From the NCBI RefSeq assembly GCF_018739865.1, contig NZ_JADOER010000008.1:62001-126000 (forward strand): a stretch of DNA of 64,000 nucleotides, written 5' to 3'. A program made the translations under genes and the position numbers. The notes under the pieces are model-generated. The model ran no database searches. It was not told the origin of the DNA and saw only the letters and a program-made list of their open reading frames with translations. The stretch is from Leptothoe kymatousa TAU-MAC 1615. Lineage in GTDB: Bacteria; Cyanobacteriota; Cyanobacteriia; Phormidesmidales; Phormidesmidaceae. Within the stretch, counting starts at the first letter, position 1. Each line of letters begins with the position of its first letter. Positions 42,530 to 51,528 of the stretch are shown in pieces.

Positions 42530-44788
42530 ATGAATACGTTAGATGGGATCAGCACCGCCAATGAGGAGAAACTAAAAGGAGTTTCCTGGGCTCAGGTGCC
42601 ATGGGATGAGGACGATCTTGATCTAAAACAACTATTGTCGGTGTTGCGGCGGCGCAGTTTGCTTATCGCCGGCATTGCGGCGGGGGTGATGGGCTGTGTG
42701 TTGTTTAATACCCTGCGCCAAGACCCGGTCTATGAAGGCGCTTTCCAGGTGCTGGTGGAACCGGTCAATGCGGATAACCAGGTGCAAGACTTTGGCGATG
42801 TGCTGGCGGACGCCCTGCCCAGTTCGTCCTCGGGCCTCGACTATGAAACCCAGGTGCAGGTGCTGCGCAGCCCCCGGCTCATTGAACAGGCCCTGGGGGC
42901 TTTACGCGCGGTGGATCCGGAGCTGGACTATGAAAGCCTGTTGCAGGATCTGGCCATTGTGCGGGTGGGGGAAACTAAAATTATTGAGGTGCGCTACCGG
43001 GATGGCGATCCGGAGACGGTGCGACAAATTTTGACAGTGTTGTCCAATGTGTATTTGGAGTATAGCCTCAAGGAACGCCAGACCAACCTGCGCCAGGGGA
43101 TTCAGTTTGTTAACAAACAACTGCCGGACCTGCAAGGCCGGGTGGACCAGTTGCAGGGGCAGCTGGAACAGTTTCGCAAGGTGCACAATTTTATTGACCC
43201 CACCACCCAAAACCAACAGATTGCCAGTCGCGCCCAGGAACTGAGCACCCAGCGGTTGGCCATCGATCGGCAGCTGGCCCAGGCCCAAACGTCCTACGAT
43301 CTGTTGGGGGCGGATGGCAGCGAGGCCGCCCTGCAGGAGGCGACGGTATACCAGGGGCTGATCCAACAGCTGCGCCAGGTGGAAACGGAAATTGCCGCTG
43401 GGCTAACGCGGTTTCAGCCGGATACGCTAGAAATTCAGGTGCTCCAGGAGCAACGTGAGCAGCTGCTGCCGGTGCTAGAGGCGGAGGCCCAGCGGGTGCT
43501 GAATGCGCAATCGGTGGGGGCCTTAAATGATATTCAGGTATTGAAAACCCAAAGCCAAACCCTGGCCCAGGCCGAATCTCAGCTGCAAACAACCCTGACG
43601 GATCTGCCCACCCTGGCCCGGGAATATAGCGACCTGCAGCGGGAACTGGAGATTGCGGTGCGGGCCCTGAGCCGCTTTTTGGAAACCCGCGAAACGTTGC
43701 AAATTGAAGCGGCCCAAACGGAAATTCCCTGGGAGCTGATCGAACCGCCCCTGGAGCCGACGGTGCCCATTTCCCCCAATGTTAAGCGCAGTTTGGTGTT
43801 GGGCACGGTGGCCAGTTTGTTGTTGGGGGTGGGGGCCGCCCTGCTGCTGGAGAAGCTGGACAGCGTCTGCCGTACGGTGGATGAAATTAAGGGGATTTTG
43901 AAGCTGCCCCTGTTGGGGACGGTGCCCTACCAGCGAGAGTTTGATGACAGTGAGCGGGCTAGCGGCGGCGGCGCGCCATTAGGCGCGTTTGGCGGCGTTG
44001 CGGGCGGTCTCCAGAGCTGGCTGCAGCGGCGGACCAACCCCGGCACCTATGGCTACGGTGGGTCGCAATTTTTGGAGTCCATGCGGCTGTTGCAGACCAA
44101 CCTGTTGTTGTTGGGGGCAGAACGCCCCATCCAGTCGATTATTTTAAGTTCTTCCATGCCCGGGGAAGGCAAGTCCACGGTGGCGCGCCACCTGGCCCAG
44201 ACCGCCGCCACCATGGGTAAGCGGGTGCTGCTGGTGGATGCCGACCTGCGCCGCTCGGTGATCCATAAGCGCCTGGAATTGCCCAACGCCAAGGGCCTAA
44301 GCGATTTGCTATCGGGCAATGCCAGCCGGGAAGAGGTGTTGCAACGGGCCATGCCCTTTGTGGAATTTTATGCAATTACGGCGGGTAGTGTGCCCCCCGA
44401 CCCGGTCAAGCTGTTGTCGTCCCAGCGGATGCAACAGTTGATGCTAGACCTGGAACAGGAATTTGATCTGATTATTTACGATGCGCCCCCCCTAGTGGGC
44501 TTGGCCGATACCACCCTGATCGCCCCCCATACGGACGGTTTAATTTTGGTCTCCCGCCTCAACCGCTGCGATCGCGATATTCTTAGCCACGTCATCGAAA
44601 ATATTCGCTTTTCTAAACTGCCCGTGCTGGGCTTCTTAGCCAACGGCGTCCTACCCGATGGCCAGGGCTACAAATACTACGGCTACGGCTACGACAGCTC
44701 CCCCGACCCTGAGCCCGCTAACCATAACGGTGCCGCTGGCGGTGCCGCCAGCGGCCTCAGCGTCAGCGATTTTTTCAAATCCCGCTAA
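42530..44788 (+). CDS. Polysaccharide co-polymerase and tyrosine autokinase, Wzc-like (copy 1)
   Basis: A 752-residue inner-membrane protein. A Wzz chain-length domain has transmembrane helices near 43-62 and 420-440, with a long periplasmic coiled-coil region between. The cytoplasmic BY-kinase domain (about 510-720) shows Walker A MPGEGKSTVARHLAQ, Walker A' VLLVDADLRR and Walker B LIIYDAPPL. A short tyrosine cluster (YKYYGYGYD) near the C-terminus is the autophosphorylation site. It sets chain length and, with Wza, drives export. The last residues, GLSVSDFFKSR, recur as GLSIADFMK in copy 2. The gene is bracketed by family-2 MITEs in opposite orientation. Confidence 0.94.
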   Translation: MNTLDGISTANEEKLKGVSWAQVPWDEDDLDLKQLLSVLRRRSLLIAGIAAGVMGCVLFNTLRQDPVYEGAFQVLVEPVNADNQVQDFGDVLADALPSSSSGLDYETQVQVLRSPRLIEQALGALRAVDPELDYESLLQDLAIVRVGETKIIEVRYRDGDPETVRQILTVLSNVYLEYSLKERQTNLRQGIQFVNKQLPDLQGRVDQLQGQLEQFRKVHNFIDPTTQNQQIASRAQELSTQRLAIDRQLAQAQTSYDLLGADGSEAALQEATVYQGLIQQLRQVETEIAAGLTRFQPDTLEIQVLQEQREQLLPVLEAEAQRVLNAQSVGALNDIQVLKTQSQTLAQAESQLQTTLTDLPTLAREYSDLQRELEIAVRALSRFLETRETLQIEAAQTEIPWELIEPPLEPTVPISPNVKRSLVLGTVASLLLGVGAALLLEKLDSVCRTVDEIKGILKLPLLGTVPYQREFDDSERASGGGAPLGAFGGVAGGLQSWLQRRTNPGTYGYGGSQFLESMRLLQTNLLLLGAERPIQSIILSSSMPGEGKSTVARHLAQTAATMGKRVLLVDADLRRSVIHKRLELPNAKGLSDLLSGNASREEVLQRAMPFVEFYAITAGSVPPDPVKLLSSQRMQQLMLDLEQEFDLIIYDAPPLVGLADTTLIAPHTDGLILVSRLNRCDRDILSHVIENIRFSKLPVLGFLANGVLPDGQGYKYYGYGYDSSPDPEPANHNGAAGGAASGLSVSDFFKSR

Positions 44789-44861
44789 CCCTGTTAAAAA
44801 TAGTCCAGTAGGGGCACACCCTTGTGGTTGCCCTCCGATCTGTGAGTCATTGGCGATAACT

Positions 44862-45057
44862 GGTTCCCCTTGATAAGGCTACCGTGTATACACATCTCGG
44901 ACTAAAGCCCAAAATCCTGCATTTGCCCCCCTTAGTCCCCCCAATTCTGGGGGGACTAAGGGGGGCAAAGTCCCCCAGAATTGGGGGATTTAGGGGGCCT
45001 TCAGAAGCTAAGCGGTTTTTCGATGACTTATGTGTACACCGTAGCTTGTCAAGGGGA
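44862..45057 (+). mobile_element. MITE, family 2 copy d (complete)
   Basis: A 196-bp element. Left end GGTTCCCCTTGATAAGGCTA then CCGTGTATACACATC; right end, reverse-complemented, CCTCCCCTTGACAAGCTACG then GTGTACACATAAG. The interior holds ATCCTGCATTTGCCCCCC and a long CCCCCAATTCTGGGGG / CCCCCAGAATTGGGGG foldback. It lies between wzc copy 1 and wza copy 2, in the orientation opposite to copy c. Confidence 0.75.
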
Positions 45058-45553
45058 GGACGTTTCTTTGTCCTGTTTGGAATTCTGTGTATATAAGAAT
45101 TCTCTCTCTTCGCCCCACCCCACTTCTTCACCATTTCACATTTGTTCCGATCTCCCTACAAAAACAACAATCTTCTCCTGTACGGAAAATAGAAATCTCC
45201 CCATGGAGTACTCTCCTAGGGTGCCGAAAACAATCCATTGCTCTGGCCTACGAACGTTTCCAGGACTGTCCTGAAGGCCGGATTATCCGGATTGTTACTG
45301 ATTTTTTTGAAAACTAGGCAGGAAGAGCCTTTAGGCGATTTTTCGATTGCTTTACAAATAGCCGTTTGTCTACATCAAGGCTTGATATTCAGCCCCAAAA
45401 ACCGTGCAAAGCGCGTAAAGCTAAGTGGATTTCCGGATTGATCGCGATCGCAATCGCAGTTTGCTAAAGGACCCATACAACGTCCGTATGCTCATAACGT
45501 CCCCTGGGGCGTGCGCTGTGCCTAGTTTTCTATTGATAATGCCTACAGGTTTA
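45058..45553. other. Leader region of the second wza gene
   Basis: About 500 bp upstream of wza copy 2. An open frame runs back to a GTG at 45425, but the signal peptide of the product begins near 45554, so the extra 43 codons are doubted. It contains the HIP1 doublet GATCGCGATCGC at 45441. Probably a separate promoter for the second export pair; no other structure recognised. Confidence 0.4.
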
Positions 45554-46999
45554 ATGTCAATGACTGAGTTTGTCAATTTTTCCACCGTAGTTCGCGCTGT
45601 GGTTGGCGCCGGATTCGCTGTAGGTACCATCGTGGGTAGTGCACAGATCACCCAGGCGGCGCTACCCAACTTGCCAGGGGCAGACCTCTCCCCCGTCTCC
45701 GTCCTCGACGAAAGCTATTTGCTCGGTCCCGGCGACCTGATCACCATCGATATATTTAACGTTCCAGAATATAGCGGTGAACAACGGGTGCTGGCCAACG
45801 GCAATGTCAATTTGCCCGTGGTCGGTCAAGTGTCGGTCAATGGCCTCACCCTGGCCCAAGCAGAATCGGCGATCAGCGCCAAATATAGCCGCGAAGTGCG
45901 CTATCCCCAAATCACCGTTAATCTACTCAACCCCCGGCAGCTGCGGGTGGCCGTCACCGGCGAAATCCACGCGCCGGGGCTATATACCCTGGACGCGGGG
46001 CAGCGGGGCCAGTTCCCCAGCCTAATTGAAGCCATCCGGCTGGCCGGGGGCATTACCCAGGCGGCGGACCTGCGCCGGGTAGAAATTCAACGCCGCACCG
46101 AAAATGGCAGCACCCAGCGGGTGGTTAGCAATCTGTCGGCCCTGCTGGGTCGCGGCGACCTCAGCCAAGATTTTCCGTTGCGCGATGGCGACTCCATTGT
46201 CATCTCCCAAATGGAAGAGATTGACCTGGAAGCCTCTCGACAAATCGCCCTGTCCAACATTTCCACCGATGAACAGGAGGCCATTAGTGTGGCCATTGTG
46301 GGGGAAGTGTTCCGACCAGGCACCTACAACTATGCCTCCCGGCCCACCTCTAGCCAGTCGGCGGTGGGGGACAATGCCAACGTAAACAGTGTGCAACAGC
46401 CGGGCCGACTGACCGTCACCCGCGCCCTACAGCTGGCGGGGGGGGTGAAACCCATGGCCGACCTGCGCCAATTGCAGGTAAAACGCACCATGCGGTCTGG
46501 CGAGACGCGCATTATCGACCTCAACCTGTGGCAGCTGGTGGAAGCCGGAGACCGGGGCCAGGACCTGATTTTGCAAGAGGGCGACACCATTTTGGTGCCC
46601 ACCGACTTCAATGCCTCCCCCGACCAAATTAGTATTCTCACCGCCACTAACCTGTCGCCAGATGCCATTGCCGTTAACGTGGTGGGCGAAGTGGAAGCCC
46701 CCGGCCCGGTGGCTGTGGACGCCAACACCACCCTCAACCAGGCCGTACTAGCCGCGGGGGGCTTTAACAACCGAGCCAAGGAAACCGTCGCCTTGATTCG
46801 GCTCAATGCCGACGGCACCGTCACCCAGCGCGCCATTGATGTCAATTTGGCCCAGGGCCTAGACGATGAGAAAAATCCGATTTTGCAACACAACGACATT
46901 GTTGTGGTAGACCCCAATGCCAGGGCCCGACTGGCGGACGGCGTCAGCAGCATCCTGGGACCCTTCCTGCAGATTTTGCCATTCCGCAATCTTTTTTAA
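45554..46999 (+). CDS. Polysaccharide export protein, Wza-like with SLBB domains (copy 2)
   Basis: From the ATG at 45554 (MSMTEFVNF) the protein has 481 residues; ATGs at 45539 and 45560 are alternatives. The signal peptide ends near AQITQAALP. The Poly_export domain (SYLLGPGDLITIDIFNVPEY, VGQVSVNGLTLAQAE, TGEIHAPGLYTL) and three SLBB units match copy 1 along the whole length; long stretches such as FNVPEYSGEQ and GEVFRPGTYNYASRPTSSQS are identical or nearly so. It is thus a tandem paralogue of the gene at 40706. It lacks a lipobox cysteine too. wzc copy 2 follows by 71 bp. Confidence 0.92.
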   Translation: MSMTEFVNFSTVVRAVVGAGFAVGTIVGSAQITQAALPNLPGADLSPVSVLDESYLLGPGDLITIDIFNVPEYSGEQRVLANGNVNLPVVGQVSVNGLTLAQAESAISAKYSREVRYPQITVNLLNPRQLRVAVTGEIHAPGLYTLDAGQRGQFPSLIEAIRLAGGITQAADLRRVEIQRRTENGSTQRVVSNLSALLGRGDLSQDFPLRDGDSIVISQMEEIDLEASRQIALSNISTDEQEAISVAIVGEVFRPGTYNYASRPTSSQSAVGDNANVNSVQQPGRLTVTRALQLAGGVKPMADLRQLQVKRTMRSGETRIIDLNLWQLVEAGDRGQDLILQEGDTILVPTDFNASPDQISILTATNLSPDAIAVNVVGEVEAPGPVAVDANTTLNQAVLAAGGFNNRAKETVALIRLNADGTVTQRAIDVNLAQGLDDEKNPILQHNDIVVVDPNARARLADGVSSILGPFLQILPFRNLF

Positions 47000-47070
47000 T
47001 ACTCAAAAAACAAGTAACGACCCCACTTTTTAACCCACTTAGAACTCCAGTTTATTTTTGAAATCGTCCT

Positions 47071-49371
47071 ATGGATACTTTTGCTTCCGCCAATGGTGCG
47101 CCCCCTCAAGGTTTAACCTCCACGCCCCAGCTACCCCAAATGCCCTGGGCCAAGGATGAGGACGAGCTGGATCTAGCCCAGTTACTAACGGTGCTGCGGC
47201 GACGCTCCCTGATGATTACCGGGGTGGCCGCAGGTGTGCTGGGCACAGTGATGTTCAATACCCTGCGCCAGGAGCCGGTGTATGAGGGCAATTTCGAAGT
47301 TCTGGTGGAACCGGTGAATGCGGAGGACAACCTGTCGGACCTTAGCGGCCTGTTGGCGGAAGCGGCCCCCACTAAGGGGTCGGGCCTCGACTATGAAACC
47401 CAGGTGCAGGTGCTGCGCAGCCCTGAGCTGATCGACCAGGTGCTAGAGGAACTGAAGGCGGTCGATCCAGAATTAGACTACGAAAACCTGCTAAAAAATC
47501 TCACCATTCGCCGGGTGGGGGAAACCAAAATTATTGAGGTCAGCTATCGGGGCACCGATCCGGTAAAAATCCAGGCCACCCTGGATGCCCTCTCGGCGGT
47601 GTACCTAAAATATAGTTTGGACGAACGCCAGACCAACCTGCGCCAGGGGATTCAGTTTGTCGATCGCCAGCTGCCCGAACTCAAGGGCCGGGTGGATGAG
47701 CTGCAAGGACAGCTAGAACGGTTTCGCCAAACCTACAACTTTATTGACCCCACCACCCAAAATCAACGGATTACGGCCCAGGCCCAGCAGCTTAGCACCC
47801 AGCGCCTGGAGGTGGACCGCCAGCTAGCGGAAGCGCGGGCCAGCTACGACTTGCTCTTGGCCTCTGGCGGTGGCGAGGTGGCCCTGCAAACGGCACCGGT
47901 TTACCAAAGCCTGATTCAACAACTGCGCCAGGTGGAAACGGAAATTGCCACGGAACTCACCCGGTTTCAGCCCGGTAGCCTGAGGATTCAGGTGCTAGAG
48001 GAGCAGCGCCAGCGGATGATGCCGGTGATTGAGGCGGAGGCCCAGCGGGTGGTCAACGCCCGCTACACCGAGGCGGAAAACACCATTCAAATTTTAGAAA
48101 CTCAAAACCAAACCATTGCCGCCGCCGAAGCCCAGTTGCAAAATACCCTCACCCAGCTCCCCACCCTGGCCCGCCAGTACAGCGACCTACAGCGGGAGCT
48201 AGACATTGCGGTAGGTGCCCTGGGGCGCTTTTTGGAAACCCGCGAAACCTTACAAATTGAAGCGGCCCAAACGGAGATTCCGTGGGAGGTCATCGAGGCC
48301 CCCAACCAGCCCGAGGTGCCCATTTCCCCCAATGCGAAGCGCAGTTTGGTGCTGGGTATTGTGGCCAGTTTGTTGGTCAGTGTGGGGGCCGCCCTGCTGC
48401 TCGAAAAATTAGACACGGTGTGTCGCACCGTCGACGAACTCAAAGGGTTGGTCAAACTGCCCCTGTTGGGCACCATCCCCTACCAGTCCGAATTTGACGA
48501 TTCGGATAGGCAAAAGGCAGGCGGCATGGGCCAGTGGCTGCAGCGTCGCATGGGCAAGCAAGATATGATGACCGCCGATGGCTACTACGGCTACGGTGGC
48601 TCCCAGTTCCTGGAGTCCATGCGGCTGTTGCAAACGAACCTGATGTTGATGGGGGCCGACCGGCCAATCCAGTCCATTATCATGAGTTCCGCCATGCCCG
48701 GTGAAGGCAAATCCACCGTTGCCCGCCACCTGGCCCAAACGGCGGCCACCATGGGCAAGCGGGTGTTGCTGGTGGATACCGACCTGCGGCGACCCACGGT
48801 GCACCATCGCCTAGGCATTCGCAATGGCAAGGGTCTGAGCGATCTGTTGTCGGGCAATGCCAGCGCCGGCGATGTGCTACAAAAGGCGATGCCCTTTGTG
48901 CACTTCTATGCCATCACCGCAGGCACCATGCCCCCCGACCCGGTCAAGCTATTGTCCTCAAAGCGCATGCGGTTGCTGATGCGCCGCTTAGAAAAAGACT
49001 TTGACCTGATTGTTTACGATGCGCCACCGCTGGTGGGACTCGCCGACGCCACCCTGATCGCCCCCCACACCGATGGTTTGATCTTGGTATCCCGAGTCAA
49101 TACCTGCGATCGCAACGTCCTCAACCATGCCATGGACAACATCAGCTTCACCAACATTCCAGTCCTCGGCCTAGTGGCCAACGGCGTAGCCGCCAAGGGC
49201 CGGGGCTACAAATACTATTCCTCCTACGGCTACGATTCCAAGCCAGGGCTCCCCGCCTCTGACGTCGAACCCATCATGGAGGAACACCCCAAAGCCCTAG
49301 CGGCAGCCAGCAACGGCAACGGCGGCGGTCTAAGCATCGCCGACTTTATGAAAGTCGGCAAAGATAACTAG
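47071..49371 (+). CDS. Polysaccharide co-polymerase and tyrosine autokinase, Wzc-like (copy 2)
   Basis: A 766-residue paralogue of the gene at 42530, similar end to end: Wzz domain with helices near 50-70 and 425-447, coiled-coil periplasmic region, then BY-kinase with AMPGEGKSTVARHLAQ, VLLVDTDLRR and LIVYDAPPL. Walker A' reads VDTD rather than VDAD. The C-terminal Tyr cluster is YKYYSSYGYD. The proteins differ mainly in the linker before the kinase and in the C-terminal tail. Two co-expressed copies could form mixed rings, or serve two glycans. The DNA is GC-rich like the chromosomal flank. Confidence 0.94.
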   Translation: MDTFASANGAPPQGLTSTPQLPQMPWAKDEDELDLAQLLTVLRRRSLMITGVAAGVLGTVMFNTLRQEPVYEGNFEVLVEPVNAEDNLSDLSGLLAEAAPTKGSGLDYETQVQVLRSPELIDQVLEELKAVDPELDYENLLKNLTIRRVGETKIIEVSYRGTDPVKIQATLDALSAVYLKYSLDERQTNLRQGIQFVDRQLPELKGRVDELQGQLERFRQTYNFIDPTTQNQRITAQAQQLSTQRLEVDRQLAEARASYDLLLASGGGEVALQTAPVYQSLIQQLRQVETEIATELTRFQPGSLRIQVLEEQRQRMMPVIEAEAQRVVNARYTEAENTIQILETQNQTIAAAEAQLQNTLTQLPTLARQYSDLQRELDIAVGALGRFLETRETLQIEAAQTEIPWEVIEAPNQPEVPISPNAKRSLVLGIVASLLVSVGAALLLEKLDTVCRTVDELKGLVKLPLLGTIPYQSEFDDSDRQKAGGMGQWLQRRMGKQDMMTADGYYGYGGSQFLESMRLLQTNLMLMGADRPIQSIIMSSAMPGEGKSTVARHLAQTAATMGKRVLLVDTDLRRPTVHHRLGIRNGKGLSDLLSGNASAGDVLQKAMPFVHFYAITAGTMPPDPVKLLSSKRMRLLMRRLEKDFDLIVYDAPPLVGLADATLIAPHTDGLILVSRVNTCDRNVLNHAMDNISFTNIPVLGLVANGVAAKGRGYKYYSSYGYDSKPGLPASDVEPIMEEHPKALAAASNGNGGGLSIADFMKVGKDN

Positions 49372-49595
49372 AAAAAGAGAATGCGAAATGCAGAATGCGG
49401 AGTTCGAAACTCTCGCAAGCTGAGCGCAGTCAAAACTCTCGCTAGCTGAGCGCAGTCGTTCGCGAAGCGTCTCCGAGGAGATAGCTAAAACCCAACCGAT
49501 CCCCTCTAACTCTCGCTAGCTGAGCGCAGTCGAAGCTACACCCAACCGATCCCCCCCTAACTCCGCTCAAAGAACACTTCCCCATTCCCCCCCCC
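49372..49595. repeat. Cluster of short dispersed repeats
   Basis: Three copies of CTCTCGC(A/T)AGCTGAGCGCAG, two of ACACCCAACCGATCCCC-like strings, and TTCGCGAAGCGTCTCCGAGG. These are short palindromic repeats seen throughout many cyanobacterial genomes. They lie between convergent wzc copy 2 and dinB and could form terminator-like hairpins. Confidence 0.6.
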
Positions 49596-50660
49596 TCACT
49601 CCATCGGCAGCGACAGCTGCTGATACTTCCCCCCCTCGGCGGGCACCAAATTTCCCATCGCCACCCCCAACAGCCGCACCTCGGGGTGCGGCTCCAAATG
49701 ATGGGTCAACAGCGCCTGGGCCAAGGGTTCCATATCCGTCGCCCTTTGCATCGGCACATCCACAGTGCGGCTGCGGGTCACCTGGCGATAGTCCGCATAC
49801 TTAATCTTTACGGTTAAGGTATGCCCCATTTTCTTCGCTTTGATCAACCGAGTTTCCACCTCCGCCACAATGGCCCCCAGGGCGGTGGCCATGGCCCCTA
49901 CATTGCTCAGATCTTCAGTAAAGCTGCGTTCGGCCCCAACGGATTTGCGAATGCGGTTGGGGTTAACCTGGCGATTGTCCTGGGCATGGGCGATGTGAAA
50001 ATAATGGCGACCCACCTTGCCAAAGTGTTTTACCAGGTCGGCCTCACCATACTGCTGCAGCTGCGCCCCGGTTTCGATGCCCAGCTGTTTCATTTTGCGG
50101 GCGGTGGCGGGGCCAATGCCGTGGAATTTTTCAATGGGGAGATTGGCGATAAAGGCCATGGCGTCCCCCGGCAAAATCACAAACAAACCGTTGGGCTTAT
50201 TCACATCGGAGGCCATTTTGGCCAAAAACTTGTTAATGGACACCCCCGCCGAGGCGGTTAGCTCTGTGGTGTCGGCAATGCGTTGTTTTATGGCCTTGGC
50301 GGTTGCGATCGCAGAGTCACGCCCGGTAACATCCAAATAAGCCTCATCTAAAGACAGGGGCTCCACCAGGTCCGTATAGTCTCGAAAAATAGCCCGAATT
50401 TGAGCTGACACCTGCCGGTATACCTCAAAGCGAGGCCGCACAAACACCACATGGGGGCAGCGCTGCACCGCCACCCGAGAGGGCATGGCAGAATGAATGC
50501 CATAGCGTCTCGCTTCATAGCTGGCAGCGGCCACCGCACCCCGCTGGTCCGGTCGGCCACCCACCACAATGGGCCGATCTCGATATTCAACATGGTCTCG
50601 CTGCTCAATGGACGCATAAAACGCATCCATATCCACATGCAGAATTTTGCGATGCTCCAT
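49596..50660 (-). CDS. dinB: DNA polymerase IV (Y-family translesion polymerase)
   Basis: A 354-residue Y-family polymerase. The catalytic carboxylates are in DMDAFYASIEQ near the N-terminus and SLDEAYLDVT; the fingers show RPIVVGG and SYEARRYGIHSAMPS; the helix-hairpin-helix of the thumb is KFHGIGPATARKMKQLGI. The little-finger domain completes the normal length. The C-terminus lacks a clear sliding-clamp motif of the QxxLF type (it ends YQQLSLPME, where QQLSL could serve). It copies past DNA lesions with low fidelity. Convergent with wzc copy 2. No LexA box was seen upstream. Confidence 0.95.
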   Translation of the reverse strand: MEHRKILHVDMDAFYASIEQRDHVEYRDRPIVVGGRPDQRGAVAAASYEARRYGIHSAMPSRVAVQRCPHVVFVRPRFEVYRQVSAQIRAIFRDYTDLVEPLSLDEAYLDVTGRDSAIATAKAIKQRIADTTELTASAGVSINKFLAKMASDVNKPNGLFVILPGDAMAFIANLPIEKFHGIGPATARKMKQLGIETGAQLQQYGEADLVKHFGKVGRHYFHIAHAQDNRQVNPNRIRKSVGAERSFTEDLSNVGAMATALGAIVAEVETRLIKAKKMGHTLTVKIKYADYRQVTRSRTVDVPMQRATDMEPLAQALLTHHLEPHPEVRLLGVAMGNLVPAEGGKYQQLSLPME

Positions 50661-50747
50661 GGCTGTTCCCAGCGGCTGTGCTCAGCTGATTCAACCCTAC
50701 TTTACCCGTAGATTGTTGCGGCGACTGTGCCCTTGCCCCAAAAACAC

Positions 50748-50775
50748 GTCGGGGCGCTGCATGCAGCGCCCCGAC
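50748..50775 (-). terminator. Perfect GC-rich palindrome, likely terminator
   Basis: A 28-bp perfect palindrome (GTCGGGGCGCTGCA and its complement). On the minus strand it is followed by GTGTTTTTGG. It lies 38 bp past the stop of the secreted protein gene at 50813, and upstream of dinB. Confidence 0.65.
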
Positions 50776-50812
50776 AAAGATTAACGGTAAAATTTAGCCC
50801 TTGCCACAGGAC

Positions 50813-51454
50813 TTAGCGCTTGCTGCAACCACAGGGCTCATCCCAGCGCAGGTGGCCACCGACCCGCACGATAAAATCATCGTAGTCAAAGTCAGTGTTC
50901 TCATTGCCCACCAAAACAGAGCCAGAATCTTCCCACCGCAATACCAAGCCACCGTCGATAATGTCCTCTACAGGACCATCAAACTGGGCATAGGTTTGGG
51001 GGTTAGGGTTGAGGCTGCTGGTGGAGTACAACGTTCCCGCAGGCTGGCCGTTAAAATAGGACTCTAAATAAAAGGTATAGTCCGTATCGGCGGCAAAGCG
51101 AAATTCCCCCAGGGGCATGGGCACCGTCTTGCCAGGGGTGCCGTGGAAATCATCCCGATTTTGGTTGCCCAAATCATCTTGATAGTCCGATGGGGCGTTG
51201 ACGCTTTGTTGAATGTCCGAACCTTTGACTTCTCCGTAGAGGGGATACTTCTCTCCGGTGTCTAAATTAACAATGCCAAAAACAGACTGATAGCTGCCGT
51301 TCGATTCTAAAAATTCAAATTCGACCACGGTGTCCACATCCATGCGGATACCCTGATTTCCAAAGGTTTCTTGGGCAAAAGCAGCCGGTGTGGCCAGGCC
51401 AATTACTGCGGCAGCGGCCACAGCCGGGGTGAAAAAGTCAAATGTTCGATTCAT
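50813..51454 (-). CDS. Secreted protein, DUF4114-like
   Basis: From the ATG at 51454 (MNRTFDFFTPAVAAAA) the protein has 213 residues with a signal peptide cleaved near AFAQE. The rest is a probable beta-sandwich: VDTVVEFEFLESNGSYQSVF, NLDTGEKYPLYGE, YTFYLESYFNG. It ends with VLRWEDSGS and DFDYDDFIVRVGG, which resembles the WED...DFDDFV metal-binding-like motif of DUF4114 domains in bacterial surface proteins. Two Cys near the end (EPCGCSKR) are unusual. Function unknown. The next gene upstream on the same strand is also a secreted unknown, 74 bp away. Confidence 0.6.
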   Translation of the reverse strand: MNRTFDFFTPAVAAAAVIGLATPAAFAQETFGNQGIRMDVDTVVEFEFLESNGSYQSVFGIVNLDTGEKYPLYGEVKGSDIQQSVNAPSDYQDDLGNQNRDDFHGTPGKTVPMPLGEFRFAADTDYTFYLESYFNGQPAGTLYSTSSLNPNPQTYAQFDGPVEDIIDGGLVLRWEDSGSVLVGNENTDFDYDDFIVRVGGHLRWDEPCGCSKR

Positions 51455-51528
51455 GATACGCAGACGAAAATTACTACATGTTTGGCGGGTCCTCGAGGGC
51501 AAAAGGACAAATCTGTCGGTGCTAGGGG

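Noticed and set aside
45425..45553. GTG-initiated 43-residue extension of wza copy 2
   Set aside because: It precedes a normal signal peptide and has no counterpart in copy 1.
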